NCBI RefSeq assembly: GCF_004358105.1
Contig: NZ_SMYL01000005.1
Location: 124,001-188,000, forward strand
Direction of reading: 5' to 3'
Origin: Sapientia aquatica
GTDB taxonomy: Bacteria; Pseudomonadota; Gammaproteobacteria; Burkholderiales; Burkholderiaceae_D
Length of the DNA stretch: 64,000 nucleotides
Shown here piece by piece: positions 7,391 to 16,259 of the stretch (the stretch's first letter is position 1; each line of letters begins with the position of its first letter). Position numbers and translations under genes: made by a program. Under the pieces are notes generated by a model. It worked only from the letters and a program-made list of their open reading frames with translations, made no database searches and was not told the origin of the DNA.

Positions 7391-8755
7391 ATGAGTGAAC
7401 AACAAGCATTAAGTCGTGGACTGAAAGATCGTCACGTAACCATGCTCTCGATTGCCGGCGTGATTGGCGCTGGATTATTTGTCGGTTCAGGCCACGCCAT
7501 CGCCAAAGCTGGACCAGCGGTAATCATTGCCTACATGTTGGCGGGTTTGTTGGTGGTGTTGGTCATGCGGATGTTGGGTGAGATGGCGGTGGCGCAGCCC
7601 GATTCAGGCTCGTTCTCTACCTATGCGGATCGCGCAATTGGTCCTTGGGCTGGTTATATTATTGGTTGGTTGTATTGGTGGTTTTGGGTGCTGGTAATTC
7701 CACTGGAAGCAACTGCCGCGGCAACGATTTTGAATGCGTGGTTTGTGGGTGTGCCGCTGTGGGCCTTCGCTTTGGGTATCACGATCTTATTGACGATTAC
7801 TAATTTATTTAGCGTTAAAAACTACGGTGAATTTGAATTCTGGTTTGCGCTAGCCAAAGTGGTGGCAATTATTGGTTTTATCGTGGTTGGCGCAGCGGCG
7901 ATTTTTGGTCTGATTCCGGGCAGCCAAGTCAGCGGTGTTTCTAATTTATTGAGTAACGGCGGCTTTATGCCGGCTGGAATTGGCGCGGTATTGGGCGCGT
8001 TGCTCACAACGATGTTTACCTTCATGGGTACTGAGATTGTGACGATTGCAGCAGCCGAATCGGCCAACCCGCAACAGCAAATCGTAAAAGCGACTAACTC
8101 GGTAATCTGGCGGATTAGCTTGTTTTATTTCTGTTCGATTTTCATCGTCGTTGCCTTGGTTCCTTGGAATGATCCGGCCTTGCCTGAAGTTGGTTCCTAC
8201 CAGCGCGTGTTGGATTTAATCGGCGTGCCACATGCGAAAGCGATTATTGATGTGGTCGTGTTGTTGGCGGTGGCGAGTTGTTTGAATTCGGCCTTATATA
8301 CTGCCTCGCGCATGTTGTATTCCTTAGCGGCGCGCGGCGACGCTTTTCCCTTATTCAAGCAAACCAATCAAAGCGGTACCCCGATCAATGCGGTCTTGGG
8401 TTCGATGGTGGTGGGTTTCTTAACCGTGATTGCCAATTACGCGGTGCCGAAAGCGGTGTTTGATGTGTTGCTGGCGACCTCTGGCGCGATTGCCTTGTGT
8501 GTGTACGTGGTGATTGCTTGGTCACAAATTAAATTACGACAACGTTTAGAAAAAAACGGTGAGGCGCCTAATTTTAAAATGTGGCTGTTCCCTTGGTTAA
8601 GCTATTTGGTGATTGTATTTATTGTCTCCGTGTTGATTTTTATGGCGACGCAAGAAGATCATCAGATTGAAATTATTGGCACCGGTTTGCTCATCGTTTT
8701 CGTCATGTTGGTCGGTTGGGCGCGTGCCAAAGTGATGGGCCGGGTTTGGTGGTGA
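7391..8755 (+). CDS. Amino-acid permease, APC superfamily (AAT/GabP-like)
   Basis: A 454-residue integral membrane protein with about 12 predicted helices. The N-terminal GLKDRHVTMLSIAGVIGAGLFVGSG is the hallmark of the amino acid transporter (AAT) family: helix 1 with its unwound G-rich segment that binds the substrate carboxylate. GEMAVAQPDSGSFSTYADRAIGPWAGY is the family's second signature. It should import an amino acid or GABA by proton symport at the inner membrane; the exact substrate cannot be assigned. AAAGGA precedes the ATG. It is flanked by terminators, so it is its own transcription unit, with a striking dyad just ahead of it. Confidence 0.92.
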   Translation: MSEQQALSRGLKDRHVTMLSIAGVIGAGLFVGSGHAIAKAGPAVIIAYMLAGLLVVLVMRMLGEMAVAQPDSGSFSTYADRAIGPWAGYIIGWLYWWFWVLVIPLEATAAATILNAWFVGVPLWAFALGITILLTITNLFSVKNYGEFEFWFALAKVVAIIGFIVVGAAAIFGLIPGSQVSGVSNLLSNGGFMPAGIGAVLGALLTTMFTFMGTEIVTIAAAESANPQQQIVKATNSVIWRISLFYFCSIFIVVALVPWNDPALPEVGSYQRVLDLIGVPHAKAIIDVVVLLAVASCLNSALYTASRMLYSLAARGDAFPLFKQTNQSGTPINAVLGSMVVGFLTVIANYAVPKAVFDVLLATSGAIALCVYVVIAWSQIKLRQRLEKNGEAPNFKMWLFPWLSYLVIVFIVSVLIFMATQEDHQIEIIGTGLLIVFVMLVGWARAKVMGRVWW

Positions 8756-8810
8756 TGAGCCATCTTTCTTGAATGCCCGCGGTATGACAATTGTTTAATT
8801 GTGTGTAATT

Positions 8811-8847
8811 TCTGCCCCTTGCCAATGGCTGGGCAGATTCTCTTTCT
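8811..8847 (+). terminator. Candidate terminator of the permease gene
   Basis: TCTGCCC (8811-8817) pairs with GGGCAGA (8831-8837), followed by the pyrimidine-rich TTCTCTTTCT. Moderate stem, interrupted T tract. Confidence 0.55.
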
Positions 8848-8970
8848 CCCTTTGTGTTACTGTTGCTGTGCTAGATTTTTAATCAACTCAGTGCGACCAG
8901 CACTTAACTCACAAATTTGCACTCGAATAGTTTTTCAATCGTTCTAATTCCAATTGAAAGTAATTCATTC

Positions 8971-10296
8971 ATGGCTACTACCCGCAAACGAGTAACAGCG
9001 AATACAGCGCTTCCCAAAGCAAAACCATCGGCCAGGTTGGCAGCAAAGTCAGCAACTAAGTCAGCAACTAAGCCAGCAGCTAAGCCAACAATTAAGACCA
9101 CAATTAAGTCCGCAAATAAGTCCCCCGCTAAGGTGGCAAGCAAGCCGAGCGCAACTCCCCTAAGGCACAATCGCCCACCGGCACTCGACCATGAACACAT
9201 TGCTTTGGTATTGCAAGGTGGTGGCGCGTTGGGTGCGTATCAGGCGGGTGTGTTTGAAGCGTTGGCGAAAATTCCAACCGAGCCGCATTGGTTGGCGGGC
9301 GTATCAATTGGCGCGATCAATTCTGCTTTGATTGCAGGTAACGAGCCGCATCGTCGGGTAGAGCGCTTGCAAGAATTTTGGAACTTGGTCACCTCGACGA
9401 GCAGCATGTTTGCCCCTATTTTTGATCAACAATGGTCCACTATCCATCACATGGGCGCATCGATGGCAGCTTCTTGGGGGGTGCCAGGATTTTATAAACC
9501 GCGGGTGCCGCCACCGATGTTTCAGCCGCAGGGCACTGACGGAGCGATCAGCTATTACGATACCGCGCCGCTGTTAGCGACGTTGCAACGCCTGATTGAT
9601 TTTGATTTGCTCAACAGCGGGCGTGTGCGTTTATCCGTTGGCGCGGTAAATGTCCGAACTGGTAACTCGGAATATTTCGACAACACCAAGCAAATCATCG
9701 GGCCTGAACACATTATGGCCAGTGGCGCCTTGCCGCCAGCGTTTGCGCCAGTAATGATCGATGGCGAACCCTATTGGGACGGCGGCATCGTGTCAAATAC
9801 GCCGTTGCAATATGTGTTGGATAACCGCGATATGAAAAAAACGATGGCGGTGCAAGTCGATTTGTTCAGCGCGCGTGGAGCGTTGCCGGTCAATATGGGC
9901 GGTGTGTTATCGCGCCAAAAAGACATTCAGTACTCGAGTCGTACCCGTTTAGGAACAGACAAAGCAGCTGAATTGCATCGGGCCAAACAATCCGTGCAAC
10001 GGTTAATCGCAAAACTGCCAGCGAGCATGCGCAACGACCCAGAAGTTCAGCATTTAATGGAGGCAACTAAGACCGCGCATTTGGATATCGTGCATTTAAT
10101 TTATCGCCAAAATCGGTATGAGCTCGAATCCAAAGACTACGAGTTTTCTCGCGCCACCATGAACGCGCATTGGGAAGCTGGGCGACGCGATATGCAGCGC
10201 ACCTTGGATAATCCTAATTGGCTGCGCATGGCCAGTGATAACGATGGCATAACAGTGTATGACTTAGCGCACCAAGACATTTCGATAAAAGAGTAA
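8971..10296 (+). CDS. Patatin-like phospholipase (DUF3734 family) with Lys/Ala-rich N-terminal tail
   Basis: 441 residues from the ATG at 8971; an in-frame TTG at 8917 is less likely. Residues ~15-60 are a low-complexity Lys/Ala/Ser/Thr/Pro tail (units such as AKSATK, AKPAAKP) resembling histone-H1-type C termini. The patatin domain then begins: GGGALGAYQAG (oxyanion hole), GVSIG with the nucleophilic serine, and DGG with the catalytic aspartate (YWDGGIVSNTP). The C-terminal third is the DUF3734 region found in Burkholderiales patatins. It should hydrolyse acyl esters, probably phospholipids. The tail could bind nucleic acid, anionic membrane or polyhydroxybutyrate granules; this is inference. 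The spacing between GVSIG and DGG is normal. Monocistronic with a strong terminator. Confidence 0.9.
   Translation: MATTRKRVTANTALPKAKPSARLAAKSATKSATKPAAKPTIKTTIKSANKSPAKVASKPSATPLRHNRPPALDHEHIALVLQGGGALGAYQAGVFEALAKIPTEPHWLAGVSIGAINSALIAGNEPHRRVERLQEFWNLVTSTSSMFAPIFDQQWSTIHHMGASMAASWGVPGFYKPRVPPPMFQPQGTDGAISYYDTAPLLATLQRLIDFDLLNSGRVRLSVGAVNVRTGNSEYFDNTKQIIGPEHIMASGALPPAFAPVMIDGEPYWDGGIVSNTPLQYVLDNRDMKKTMAVQVDLFSARGALPVNMGGVLSRQKDIQYSSRTRLGTDKAAELHRAKQSVQRLIAKLPASMRNDPEVQHLMEATKTAHLDIVHLIYRQNRYELESKDYEFSRATMNAHWEAGRRDMQRTLDNPNWLRMASDNDGITVYDLAHQDISIKE
9046..9132 (+). repeat. Degenerate 12-bp tandem repeat encoding the Lys/Ala-rich tail
   Basis: About seven degenerate 12-base units of the type AAGTCAGCAACT encode four-residue KSAT/KPAA/KPTI units at the start of the patatin gene. 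The first units are nearly identical and the later ones diverge, as expected for slippage-driven expansion. Confidence 0.75.
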
Positions 10297-10322
10297 TCGG
10301 TTGCGATAACGATTGGTAAGGC

Positions 10323-10354
10323 AAAAAAAGGAGAGCAGATCGCTCTCCTTTTTT
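10323..10354. terminator. Rho-independent terminator after the patatin gene
   Basis: GGAGAGC (10330-10336) and GCTCTCC (10342-10348) pair over a 5-nt loop, flanked by an A tract and a T tract, so it can work in both directions. Confidence 0.9.
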
Positions 10355-10472
10355 ATGTTGCTATGATTGTTTCACGTTAATATTGACGCCGAGAAATAAC
10401 AATGTATATTGGACGGGTTTCCACTCGGTTTCACTTGGTTTTTCTTTTCATCCCAATGCGAAAGGGCGTTCA

Positions 10473-11606
10473 ATGTCTCGTACCTTACAAAACTGTGTTG
10501 TGGCGCTATCCCTGCTCAGCGCTGCTGTCTGCCAAGCTGCTCCCCAGTCCTTGGGCGTTCTGCCGCCAGCCAAAGGCGGATCGGTCGCCTACGATATGAA
10601 TTCCGCAGGTCAAGTCGCAGCGGTGATTGAAGACGAATACGGCAATCAACGCGGGGTGTTTTTCGAAAACGGTAAATTGATTGAATTAACGCTGGCCGAC
10701 GGCAAAGGCAGCGAAGCCAAGCGCATCAATAACAAAGGTGAAATCATCGGTTCTGCCAGCCAGAAAGACGGCACATGGCGCGCATTTTTGTATAACCGCG
10801 CCACCGGCATGCAAGTGCTCGACACGTTAGGCGGCACCAACAGTCACGGCACCGCGCTCAATAACGACGGTGTGGCGGTCGGTTTCTCGGATACCGCCAA
10901 TGGCGAATGGCATGCGTTTGTGCAGCAACCCGGTCAAGCGATGAAAGACTTAGGCACCTTGGGCGGCAAGATTAGCTATGCCAATGGCATCAATAATTCA
11001 GGGCAAATTGTAGGCGCGGCAACCGATGTGATCGAGCATCGACATGCTTTTATCTACGATGCAGAACATGGCATGGTTGATCTAGGTACCCTTGGCGGAC
11101 GATCCAGTTCGGCCACGGCAATTAATGATAAAGGCATGATTGTTGGCGCGTCCGAGACCGCCGATCACCGCTGGCATGCCTTTTTGTATGACGGTCAAAA
11201 AATGATCGATTTAGGCGCAAAAATTGGCCGTGGCGAGAGTTTTGCAACTGGCATCAATAATGCAGGGCATGTCGTTGGCACGTTGCGCGTCGGCGACGAC
11301 CAAATGTCGTTCGTGTGGCGTAACAATAAAATGACGCTACATCACAGCGGCAAGGGTTTGTTCATTACCAATGCAATTAACGATTCCGAGCAAGTCATTG
11401 GGGCGACTTACGATCACGGCTTGAACGCCGCGACAATGCCGTCGAATATGCCGCCGTTTGTCGATCAAGGCTACAGTAAATTTATCGGTCAAATTTTGAT
11501 GGTGATTGCGGTGGCGGGTGCGGGAGTGATTTACCGCCGACGCTATAAAGGCATTTTGTTGATGGGCTATGTCGATCCAAGAACGTGGATTCGCTGGCGC
11601 ATTTAG
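10473..11606 (+). CDS. HAF-repeat protein with signal peptide and C-terminal membrane anchor
   Basis: 377 residues from the ATG at 10473, preceded by AAAGGG; a longer frame to 10383 is rejected. After a Sec signal (cleavage near CQAAP) come about seven ~45-residue HAF repeats, each with an N-N-x-G-x-(I/V)-(V/I)-G core and an HAF/YD tail: ALNNDGVAVGFSD..WHAFV, GINNSGQIVGAAT..HAFIYD, AINDKGMIVGASE..WHAFLYD. LGTLGG precedes several. These repeats are usually taken to form an extracellular beta-propeller. Residues ~343-362 (IGQILMVIAVAGAGVIY) form a single transmembrane helix followed by RRRYKG and a short tail. That suggests the propeller is held on the outer face of the inner membrane. Function unknown. 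It ends at a bidirectional terminator. Confidence 0.85.
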   Translation: MSRTLQNCVVALSLLSAAVCQAAPQSLGVLPPAKGGSVAYDMNSAGQVAAVIEDEYGNQRGVFFENGKLIELTLADGKGSEAKRINNKGEIIGSASQKDGTWRAFLYNRATGMQVLDTLGGTNSHGTALNNDGVAVGFSDTANGEWHAFVQQPGQAMKDLGTLGGKISYANGINNSGQIVGAATDVIEHRHAFIYDAEHGMVDLGTLGGRSSSATAINDKGMIVGASETADHRWHAFLYDGQKMIDLGAKIGRGESFATGINNAGHVVGTLRVGDDQMSFVWRNNKMTLHHSGKGLFITNAINDSEQVIGATYDHGLNAATMPSNMPPFVDQGYSKFIGQILMVIAVAGAGVIYRRRYKGILLMGYVDPRTWIRWRI

Positions 11607-11616
11607 CGGTGACTTC

Positions 11617-11652
11617 AAGAGGATTTATCGCGACTAGGTAAATCCTCTTTTT
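11617..11652. terminator. Bidirectional terminator between convergent genes
   Basis: AAGAGGATTTA (11617-11627) pairs with TAAATCCTCTT (11639-11649) over 11 bases, followed by TTT. It serves the HAF-repeat gene and the minus-strand hypothetical gene. Confidence 0.85.
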
Positions 11653-11655
11653 GCT

Positions 11656-12075
11656 TTAAACTCCTAAGCGATACTGCAATCCAAACTCATGCTGTAGCAC
11701 AATGCGGCTGCTGGCAATCAAACTATTCAATCCCAATAAAAGCTGTACCAAACTATCTTCCGGCAAAATCCAAATTTGCCCGCGCGGTGCTTGGGCGTTG
11801 CTGCAAGCGGCGATGATCGGCGCAGCCCATTCGGCTTCGGGCGTTACATCCAATAACAGCATGCCTTCGCTGGTGGTATGCACATAAATTTCACCGCCCA
11901 AATCCAATTCAAAACAAATTCCTTGGCCTAATGGTTGGCCGGCGTTTTTATCCTGTTCCAAGAAAAAATTCAGCTCCAGATTGCTATTGGCAATCCAAAT
12001 TTCTGCATCATCGACGCCATTTAAAGATTCCCATGGACGTTGATGTGATTGGGGCAGTTGCGGGCTTGAAGTCAT
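11656..12075 (-). CDS. Hypothetical acidic protein, 139 aa
   Basis: I do not recognise the family with confidence. The protein has no signal peptide and no transmembrane segment, is acidic, and alternates short beta-like segments (FELDLGGEIYVHT, GMLLLDVTP) with an aliphatic C-terminal helix (LVQLLLGLNSLIASSRIVLQ). Size and composition recall small dimeric secretion chaperones of the CesT/YbjN type, but no partner secretion gene is nearby, so that is only a resemblance. Reality as a gene is supported by coding-like composition, a shared terminator at its 3' end and the lack of any competing frame. It stands alone between the HAF gene and the first MscS gene. Confidence 0.65.
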   Translation of the reverse strand: MTSSPQLPQSHQRPWESLNGVDDAEIWIANSNLELNFFLEQDKNAGQPLGQGICFELDLGGEIYVHTTSEGMLLLDVTPEAEWAAPIIAACSNAQAPRGQIWILPEDSLVQLLLGLNSLIASSRIVLQHEFGLQYRLGV

Positions 12076-12379
12076 AAAACCTAATTGAGGCGATTGGAAA
12101 AAAAGCGGGTTTGCTCACGATGGTCGTGGTTAATGCATTGCATTTTACTGGACATCACGTTTTGAATTGCCAGAAGTAAATAAATTGACCTCGATTTCTG
12201 AATTAATTAACAATAACGTGTTTTTATTGCATGTAAACTTATTAAAATACGGGTCTGTCCGCGGGCCTTAGTTTTGCTCTCGCTCGTCAATCTGATCAAG
12301 TCGTTTTTGCTCGCAGTCTGCACTCGTTCAACTTCAGGCTGACTCGAAGGCTGCTTTTATCGCATTTTTGTACTCCGCT
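12076..12379. other. Intergenic region upstream of the first MscS gene
   Basis: 304 bases between divergent starts. It is AT-rich in the middle (12170-12250) and becomes more GC-rich near the channel gene. It probably holds both promoters; a TTGACC at 12188 is a possible -35, but its -10 is poor. No repeat, RNA gene or convincing small ORF seen. Confidence 0.4.
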
Positions 12380-14056
12380 ATGAAATTCATCACCTCACTT
12401 TGCTTTGCACTATTTTTATTGATTCCGTTGTCCTCATGGTCGCAGCCAACATCGCATCGTTCCGACGATGTTTCGTCCGGTTTGCTCGCAACGGTAAGCG
12501 CCGAAAAAAAAGTCGATGGCAGCGCAGCTTCCCTTGATAAAGATGGCGAAGCGGTACTGACAATTTTTAATCGCGACATTGTGACCTTGCGTGCAACGGT
12601 GCTGGGTATTGAGCCGATCGATCGGGTAAAGCGGGCAAAAAACCGTATCGATAAACAACTCAGTTCTGGCGGCAAACATCAAGCCAGCATGACGCCGATG
12701 CCGCCGGGCATGTTGATTCAAATCGATGGCGCAGGAGCGTTTTACATCGCACCCGAAGACATCGATCAGTTTCAGCAAGAAACCCTGCAAACCACCAGTC
12801 AAAACGCGGTCGATGTACTTAACTTAATCATTGAAGAAACGCACGAAAGCCGCAGCGTCGATTTTATGTTGCGCGCCTTTGGCATCGCGCTACTGGTGAC
12901 GCTTATTTATGTCGGTCTGGTCTGGCTAGTGCGGCGCGTGGAGCGGGTGATTGAGTTGCGGATTGTGGCGTTTGCTAATTCCAAAATCGATCAATTAAGT
13001 CAAATCAATCAAACCAGCGCGCAACTCATTAGCCGCGAGCGTGTTCTGTGGCTGTTTAGCCATGTGGTCGAAGCAATGGCGTGGTTACTAATTTTGATTT
13101 TAAGCTACGAATGGTTAAGCACGTTGATGGCGCAGTTCCCGATTACGCGCCCTTGGGGAGAAAACCTGAATGGTTTTTTTGTTAGCTTTGCGCTGATGTT
13201 GGGAACGGCAATGTTAAAAGCGATTCCCGATTTATTTACCGTTGGCGTGATTTTCTTATTAGCCCGAATCGCCACTCAAGCGATGGGCCGTTTTTTTGAG
13301 CGCGTACAAAATAAAGTCATTAAGCTCGATTGGCTCGATGCCGAGCTAGCGGGAACGACCAAACGCATCGCCAATATGGCGATTTGGTTGTTTGCTTTGG
13401 CGATGGCGTACCCGTACTTGCCCGGTGCGCAGACCGAAGCGTTTAAAGGCGTTTCGGTCTTGGTAGGTTTAATGATTTCGATGGGCGCATCGGGTTTGGT
13501 TGGGCAAGTCGCCAGCGGTTTGATTCTGACTTACGCGGGCATTTATCGGCGCGGCGAATTCATCCGCGTGCAAGACAACGAAGGCACGATAGTTGAAATG
13601 GGTATGTTCACCACGCGCATCCGCAATAGCATCGGAATTGAATTGACCTTGCCCAATTCGCTGGTGTTGAGCAATGTCACGCGCAATTATTCGAAGGGCG
13701 TAAAAAGCCACGAATCGGGCAAAACTGGCTATATCGTCGATGTGAATTTAAGCAGCGGCTACGATACACCGTGGCGCGATATCCAAGCGATGTTGCGCGA
13801 AGCGGCGCTGCGTACGCCCGGGGTACTCAATGAACCTGCACCTAAAGTCATTCAAACAGGGTTGGCGGATTTTTATGCCGAATATAAATTAATCTGCCAT
13901 GTAATCCCGCCAGTCCCCCGACCAAGAGCGGAAACCATCGACATGTTGTACGCCAATATTCAAGACGTATTCAACGAACATGAAGTCGAAATCTTATCGC
14001 CGCATTATTTGAATGGCGTGCGCCATGAAATGAAAAACAGCTCGGATAGTGCGTGA
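12380..14056 (+). CDS. MscS-family mechanosensitive channel with periplasmic N-terminal domain (copy 1)
   Basis: 558 residues from the ATG at 12380; the in-frame TTG four codons upstream is less likely. A signal peptide is followed by a ~140-residue soluble domain (TIFNRDIVTLRATVLGIEPIDR, then PPGMLIQIDGAGAFYIAPEDIDQF). Then come about five to six membrane helices (near 165-188, 227-247, 264-297, 330-349, 357-389). The last one, GLMISMGASGLVGQVASGLIL, is the Gly/Ala-rich pore helix. After it come the MscS beta domain (RRGEFIRVQDNEGTIVEMGMFTTRIRN) and the conserved LPNSLVLSNVTRNYS. It should open under membrane tension to release solutes on osmotic downshift. It has a close paralogue at 19528. 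The ABM gene follows 49 bases later on the same strand. Confidence 0.92.
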   Translation: MKFITSLCFALFLLIPLSSWSQPTSHRSDDVSSGLLATVSAEKKVDGSAASLDKDGEAVLTIFNRDIVTLRATVLGIEPIDRVKRAKNRIDKQLSSGGKHQASMTPMPPGMLIQIDGAGAFYIAPEDIDQFQQETLQTTSQNAVDVLNLIIEETHESRSVDFMLRAFGIALLVTLIYVGLVWLVRRVERVIELRIVAFANSKIDQLSQINQTSAQLISRERVLWLFSHVVEAMAWLLILILSYEWLSTLMAQFPITRPWGENLNGFFVSFALMLGTAMLKAIPDLFTVGVIFLLARIATQAMGRFFERVQNKVIKLDWLDAELAGTTKRIANMAIWLFALAMAYPYLPGAQTEAFKGVSVLVGLMISMGASGLVGQVASGLILTYAGIYRRGEFIRVQDNEGTIVEMGMFTTRIRNSIGIELTLPNSLVLSNVTRNYSKGVKSHESGKTGYIVDVNLSSGYDTPWRDIQAMLREAALRTPGVLNEPAPKVIQTGLADFYAEYKLICHVIPPVPRPRAETIDMLYANIQDVFNEHEVEILSPHYLNGVRHEMKNSSDSA

Positions 14057-14105
14057 GCTGCATTTGTTAGAATAGCGACTTTCCAAAAACTAAAAGAGCA
14101 TCGCC

Positions 14106-14402
14106 ATGATTTTAGAAGTCGCCACGTTAGACGTTAAAGCCGGGCAAGAACAGCAGTTTGAACTCGCCTTCCAACAAGCAAGCCCCATCATCGCTAGTAT
14201 GAAAGGCTATCTATCGCATCAACTTCAACGCTGCTTAGAAAATAAACAGCGCTATGTGTTGCTGGTGAATTGGGCCACGTTAGAAGATCACACGATAGGC
14301 TTTAGACAGTCGCCGCAATATCAAGAATGGAAGCGTTTGCTGCACCACTTCTATGATCCATTTCCAACTGTTGAACATTTTGAGCCAGTCGTGTTTGCTT
14401 AA
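14106..14402 (+). CDS. ABM-domain (antibiotic biosynthesis monooxygenase family) protein
   Basis: A 98-residue single-domain protein with a ferredoxin-like fold: MILEVATLDVKAGQEQQFELAF, GYLSHQLQRCLENKQRYVLLVNWATLEDHT, and a C-terminal FRQSPQYQEWKRLLHHFYDPFPTVEHFEPV. The family includes cofactor-free monooxygenases and heme-degrading enzymes; without the substrate this remains general. AAAAGAG precedes the start. It probably shares a transcript with MscS copy 1. Its stop overlaps the stop of the convergent MBL-fold gene by four bases. Confidence 0.85.
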   Translation: MILEVATLDVKAGQEQQFELAFQQASPIIASMKGYLSHQLQRCLENKQRYVLLVNWATLEDHTIGFRQSPQYQEWKRLLHHFYDPFPTVEHFEPVVFA

Positions 14403-15532
14403 TCAAGCGGCCACGGCATGGATTTTGGCAAAGGTGATTCAGCATTCTGATCACCTTTTTCGGTTTCGGATTTGGGCAACTCGGCGGTATCAACCGCGCG
14501 CCACCACGGTTTCACAAGCTCAGTCTGTATAGGTTCAACGGCTTGACCTAGCTGCGGCATGATTAACGGGATATTGCTTTTCTCGGCGTGCAAAAATAGC
14601 GCTTCAGCCGGCGCATCCCAAGCGTGCATGGCGAGATTGAAGGTTCCCCAATGCACCGGCAAAAATGCCCCGCCGCCGAGCAGTGCGTGCGCTTTCATCG
14701 CGTTTTCAGGGCCAAGATGAATATCGCCCCACGCAGGGTGGAATGCACCAACTTCCAACATAATCAAATCAAACGGGCCAAGTCGGTTTTTGATTTCTTC
14801 ATACTGGCCGGTCAATCCAGTATCGCCGCTAAAAAATACCGAATGTTTTTCTGACTTGATGACCAGCGACGACCATAACGTGGTGTTGCGATCTTTAATC
14901 CCGCGTCCAGAAAAATGCTGCGATGGCGCGGCGGTGACCGTTAAGCCGGTATTGGGCAGCGTATAAGTTTCCCACCAATCCAATTCGGTAATCCGTTCTG
15001 GTGCAATGCCGAACGCTTCCAAATGTGCGCCCACGCCTAGGGAGGTGACAAACGGGACGTCAGACTTGGCTAACGCTTTAATCGTGAAGTAATCCAGATG
15101 GTCGTAATGGTCGTGCGAGATCACGATGAGATCGACCGGTGGCATGGCTTTGAGTGCCACCGGCACTGGCTGAAAGCGTTTTGGACCAGCGATGCGCGAA
15201 GGGGAGGCGCGTTGGCCCCACACTGGGTCGGTCAGCACCCGTAAGCCGTCGATTTCAATCAACACTGTGGAATGACCCAACCACGTGGCACGCAAACCGG
15301 AATCGGGTTTGTGTCGCCAGCTTTCTAACGGATTCATCGAAGGCAGCGGGGCAACTGGCACGCGCCGCTCTCCGCCACAGATAAAGTCTAGGATGGAAGG
15401 CATCGAAGTATCGGGATTACGCAGCCCTGGCGCGATCGGATATTGATTGCGAAAACGGTCACCATCCCATAGCGGCGAGGCCTTGATGCGTTCCAAACGT
15501 GCGCCCGTTGACTTCTTACCGAATGTCTTCAT
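14399..15532 (-). CDS. MBL-fold metallo-hydrolase (NAPE-PLD / UlaG-like)
   Basis: 377 residues with the metallo-beta-lactamase motif SHDHYDHLD (HxHxDH-type di-zinc site), GDTGLTGQ as the later aspartate motif, and VHWGTF near the C terminus with the last histidine. The upstream ATWLGHSTVLIEIDGLRVLTDPVWGQRASP block is typical of the N-acyl-phosphatidylethanolamine phospholipase D / UlaG branch. The N-terminal ~60 residues (FGKKSTGARLERIKASPLW) are also seen in this branch. It most likely hydrolyses a phospho- or carboxyl-ester at or near the membrane. Convergent with the ABM gene; 97 bases downstream of the GST gene on the same strand, so it may be the distal gene of that operon. Confidence 0.9.
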   Translation of the reverse strand: MKTFGKKSTGARLERIKASPLWDGDRFRNQYPIAPGLRNPDTSMPSILDFICGGERRVPVAPLPSMNPLESWRHKPDSGLRATWLGHSTVLIEIDGLRVLTDPVWGQRASPSRIAGPKRFQPVPVALKAMPPVDLIVISHDHYDHLDYFTIKALAKSDVPFVTSLGVGAHLEAFGIAPERITELDWWETYTLPNTGLTVTAAPSQHFSGRGIKDRNTTLWSSLVIKSEKHSVFFSGDTGLTGQYEEIKNRLGPFDLIMLEVGAFHPAWGDIHLGPENAMKAHALLGGGAFLPVHWGTFNLAMHAWDAPAEALFLHAEKSNIPLIMPQLGQAVEPIQTELVKPWWRAVDTAELPKSETEKGDQNAESPLPKSMPWPLD

Positions 15533-15629
15533 TGCCTAACCTTTTAGTTGCTTGCCGTGAATAAACTTGCTTTGGGGCATAGTAGGGCATGGTTTTCGGT
15601 ATTTCAATGCGTCTTAGTCCCGATCTGGC

Positions 15630-16226
15630 TCACATGGCAACAAAATCCGGCTGCTGCTTGATGCGCTCCAGCCAGTTCAAAATTGCTGGATAAGGCGACA
15701 AATCAAAACCACCTTCACCAGCCACATGGGTGTATGCAAATAGCGCGATGTCGGCAATGCTGTAGGTGTTGGCAACGAGGAATTGGTGCGACGTTAAATG
15801 CGTATTCAACACATTGAGTGCCGTGATTCCAGGTTTTTTCCAACGTTCCATATCGGCTTGCCGCTCCGGCGGGTTACCTAAAAACTTCATCACGTAGCGG
15901 GAAGTAGCAATGTACGGTTCATGGCTATATTGCTCAAAAAATAGCCATTGCAGCACTTGCGCATGCGCAAAGCGATCGCTCGGACAGAGCTTTGTGCCAT
16001 CGGCTAAATAATGCAAAATCGCGTTCGATTCTGGCAAATATTGGCCGGGCGCGATTTCTAATAAGGGAACTTTACCGTTGGGATTCATCGCCAAAAATTC
16101 CGGCGTGCGGGTTTCCTGTTTGACCGCATCGGTGCTAATCCACTCGAAAGGAATGTGTAATTGCTTCAGCGTGAGAAAAACCTTGTAGCAATTGCCTGAA
16201 CTCAGATGACCATAGACTTTCAACAT
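15630..16226 (-). CDS. Glutathione S-transferase family protein
   Basis: 198 residues. The N-terminal thioredoxin-like domain (1-~78: LKVYGHLSSGNCYKVFLTLKQLHIPFEW ... NPNGKVPLLEI ... ESNAILHYLA) has the serine-containing active-site loop and the ESNAI glutathione-binding signature. The C-terminal domain is all helical (SIADIALFAYTHVAGEGGF). It conjugates or reduces electrophiles using glutathione. It follows the cysteine-hydrolase-like gene by 33 bases and is likely the fifth gene of the DesKR-like operon. Confidence 0.93.
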   Translation of the reverse strand: MLKVYGHLSSGNCYKVFLTLKQLHIPFEWISTDAVKQETRTPEFLAMNPNGKVPLLEIAPGQYLPESNAILHYLADGTKLCPSDRFAHAQVLQWLFFEQYSHEPYIATSRYVMKFLGNPPERQADMERWKKPGITALNVLNTHLTSHQFLVANTYSIADIALFAYTHVAGEGGFDLSPYPAILNWLERIKQQPDFVAM

Positions 16227-16259
16227 GTTTGCTCCTGTTATCGTGTTAGTTACTTAGTT

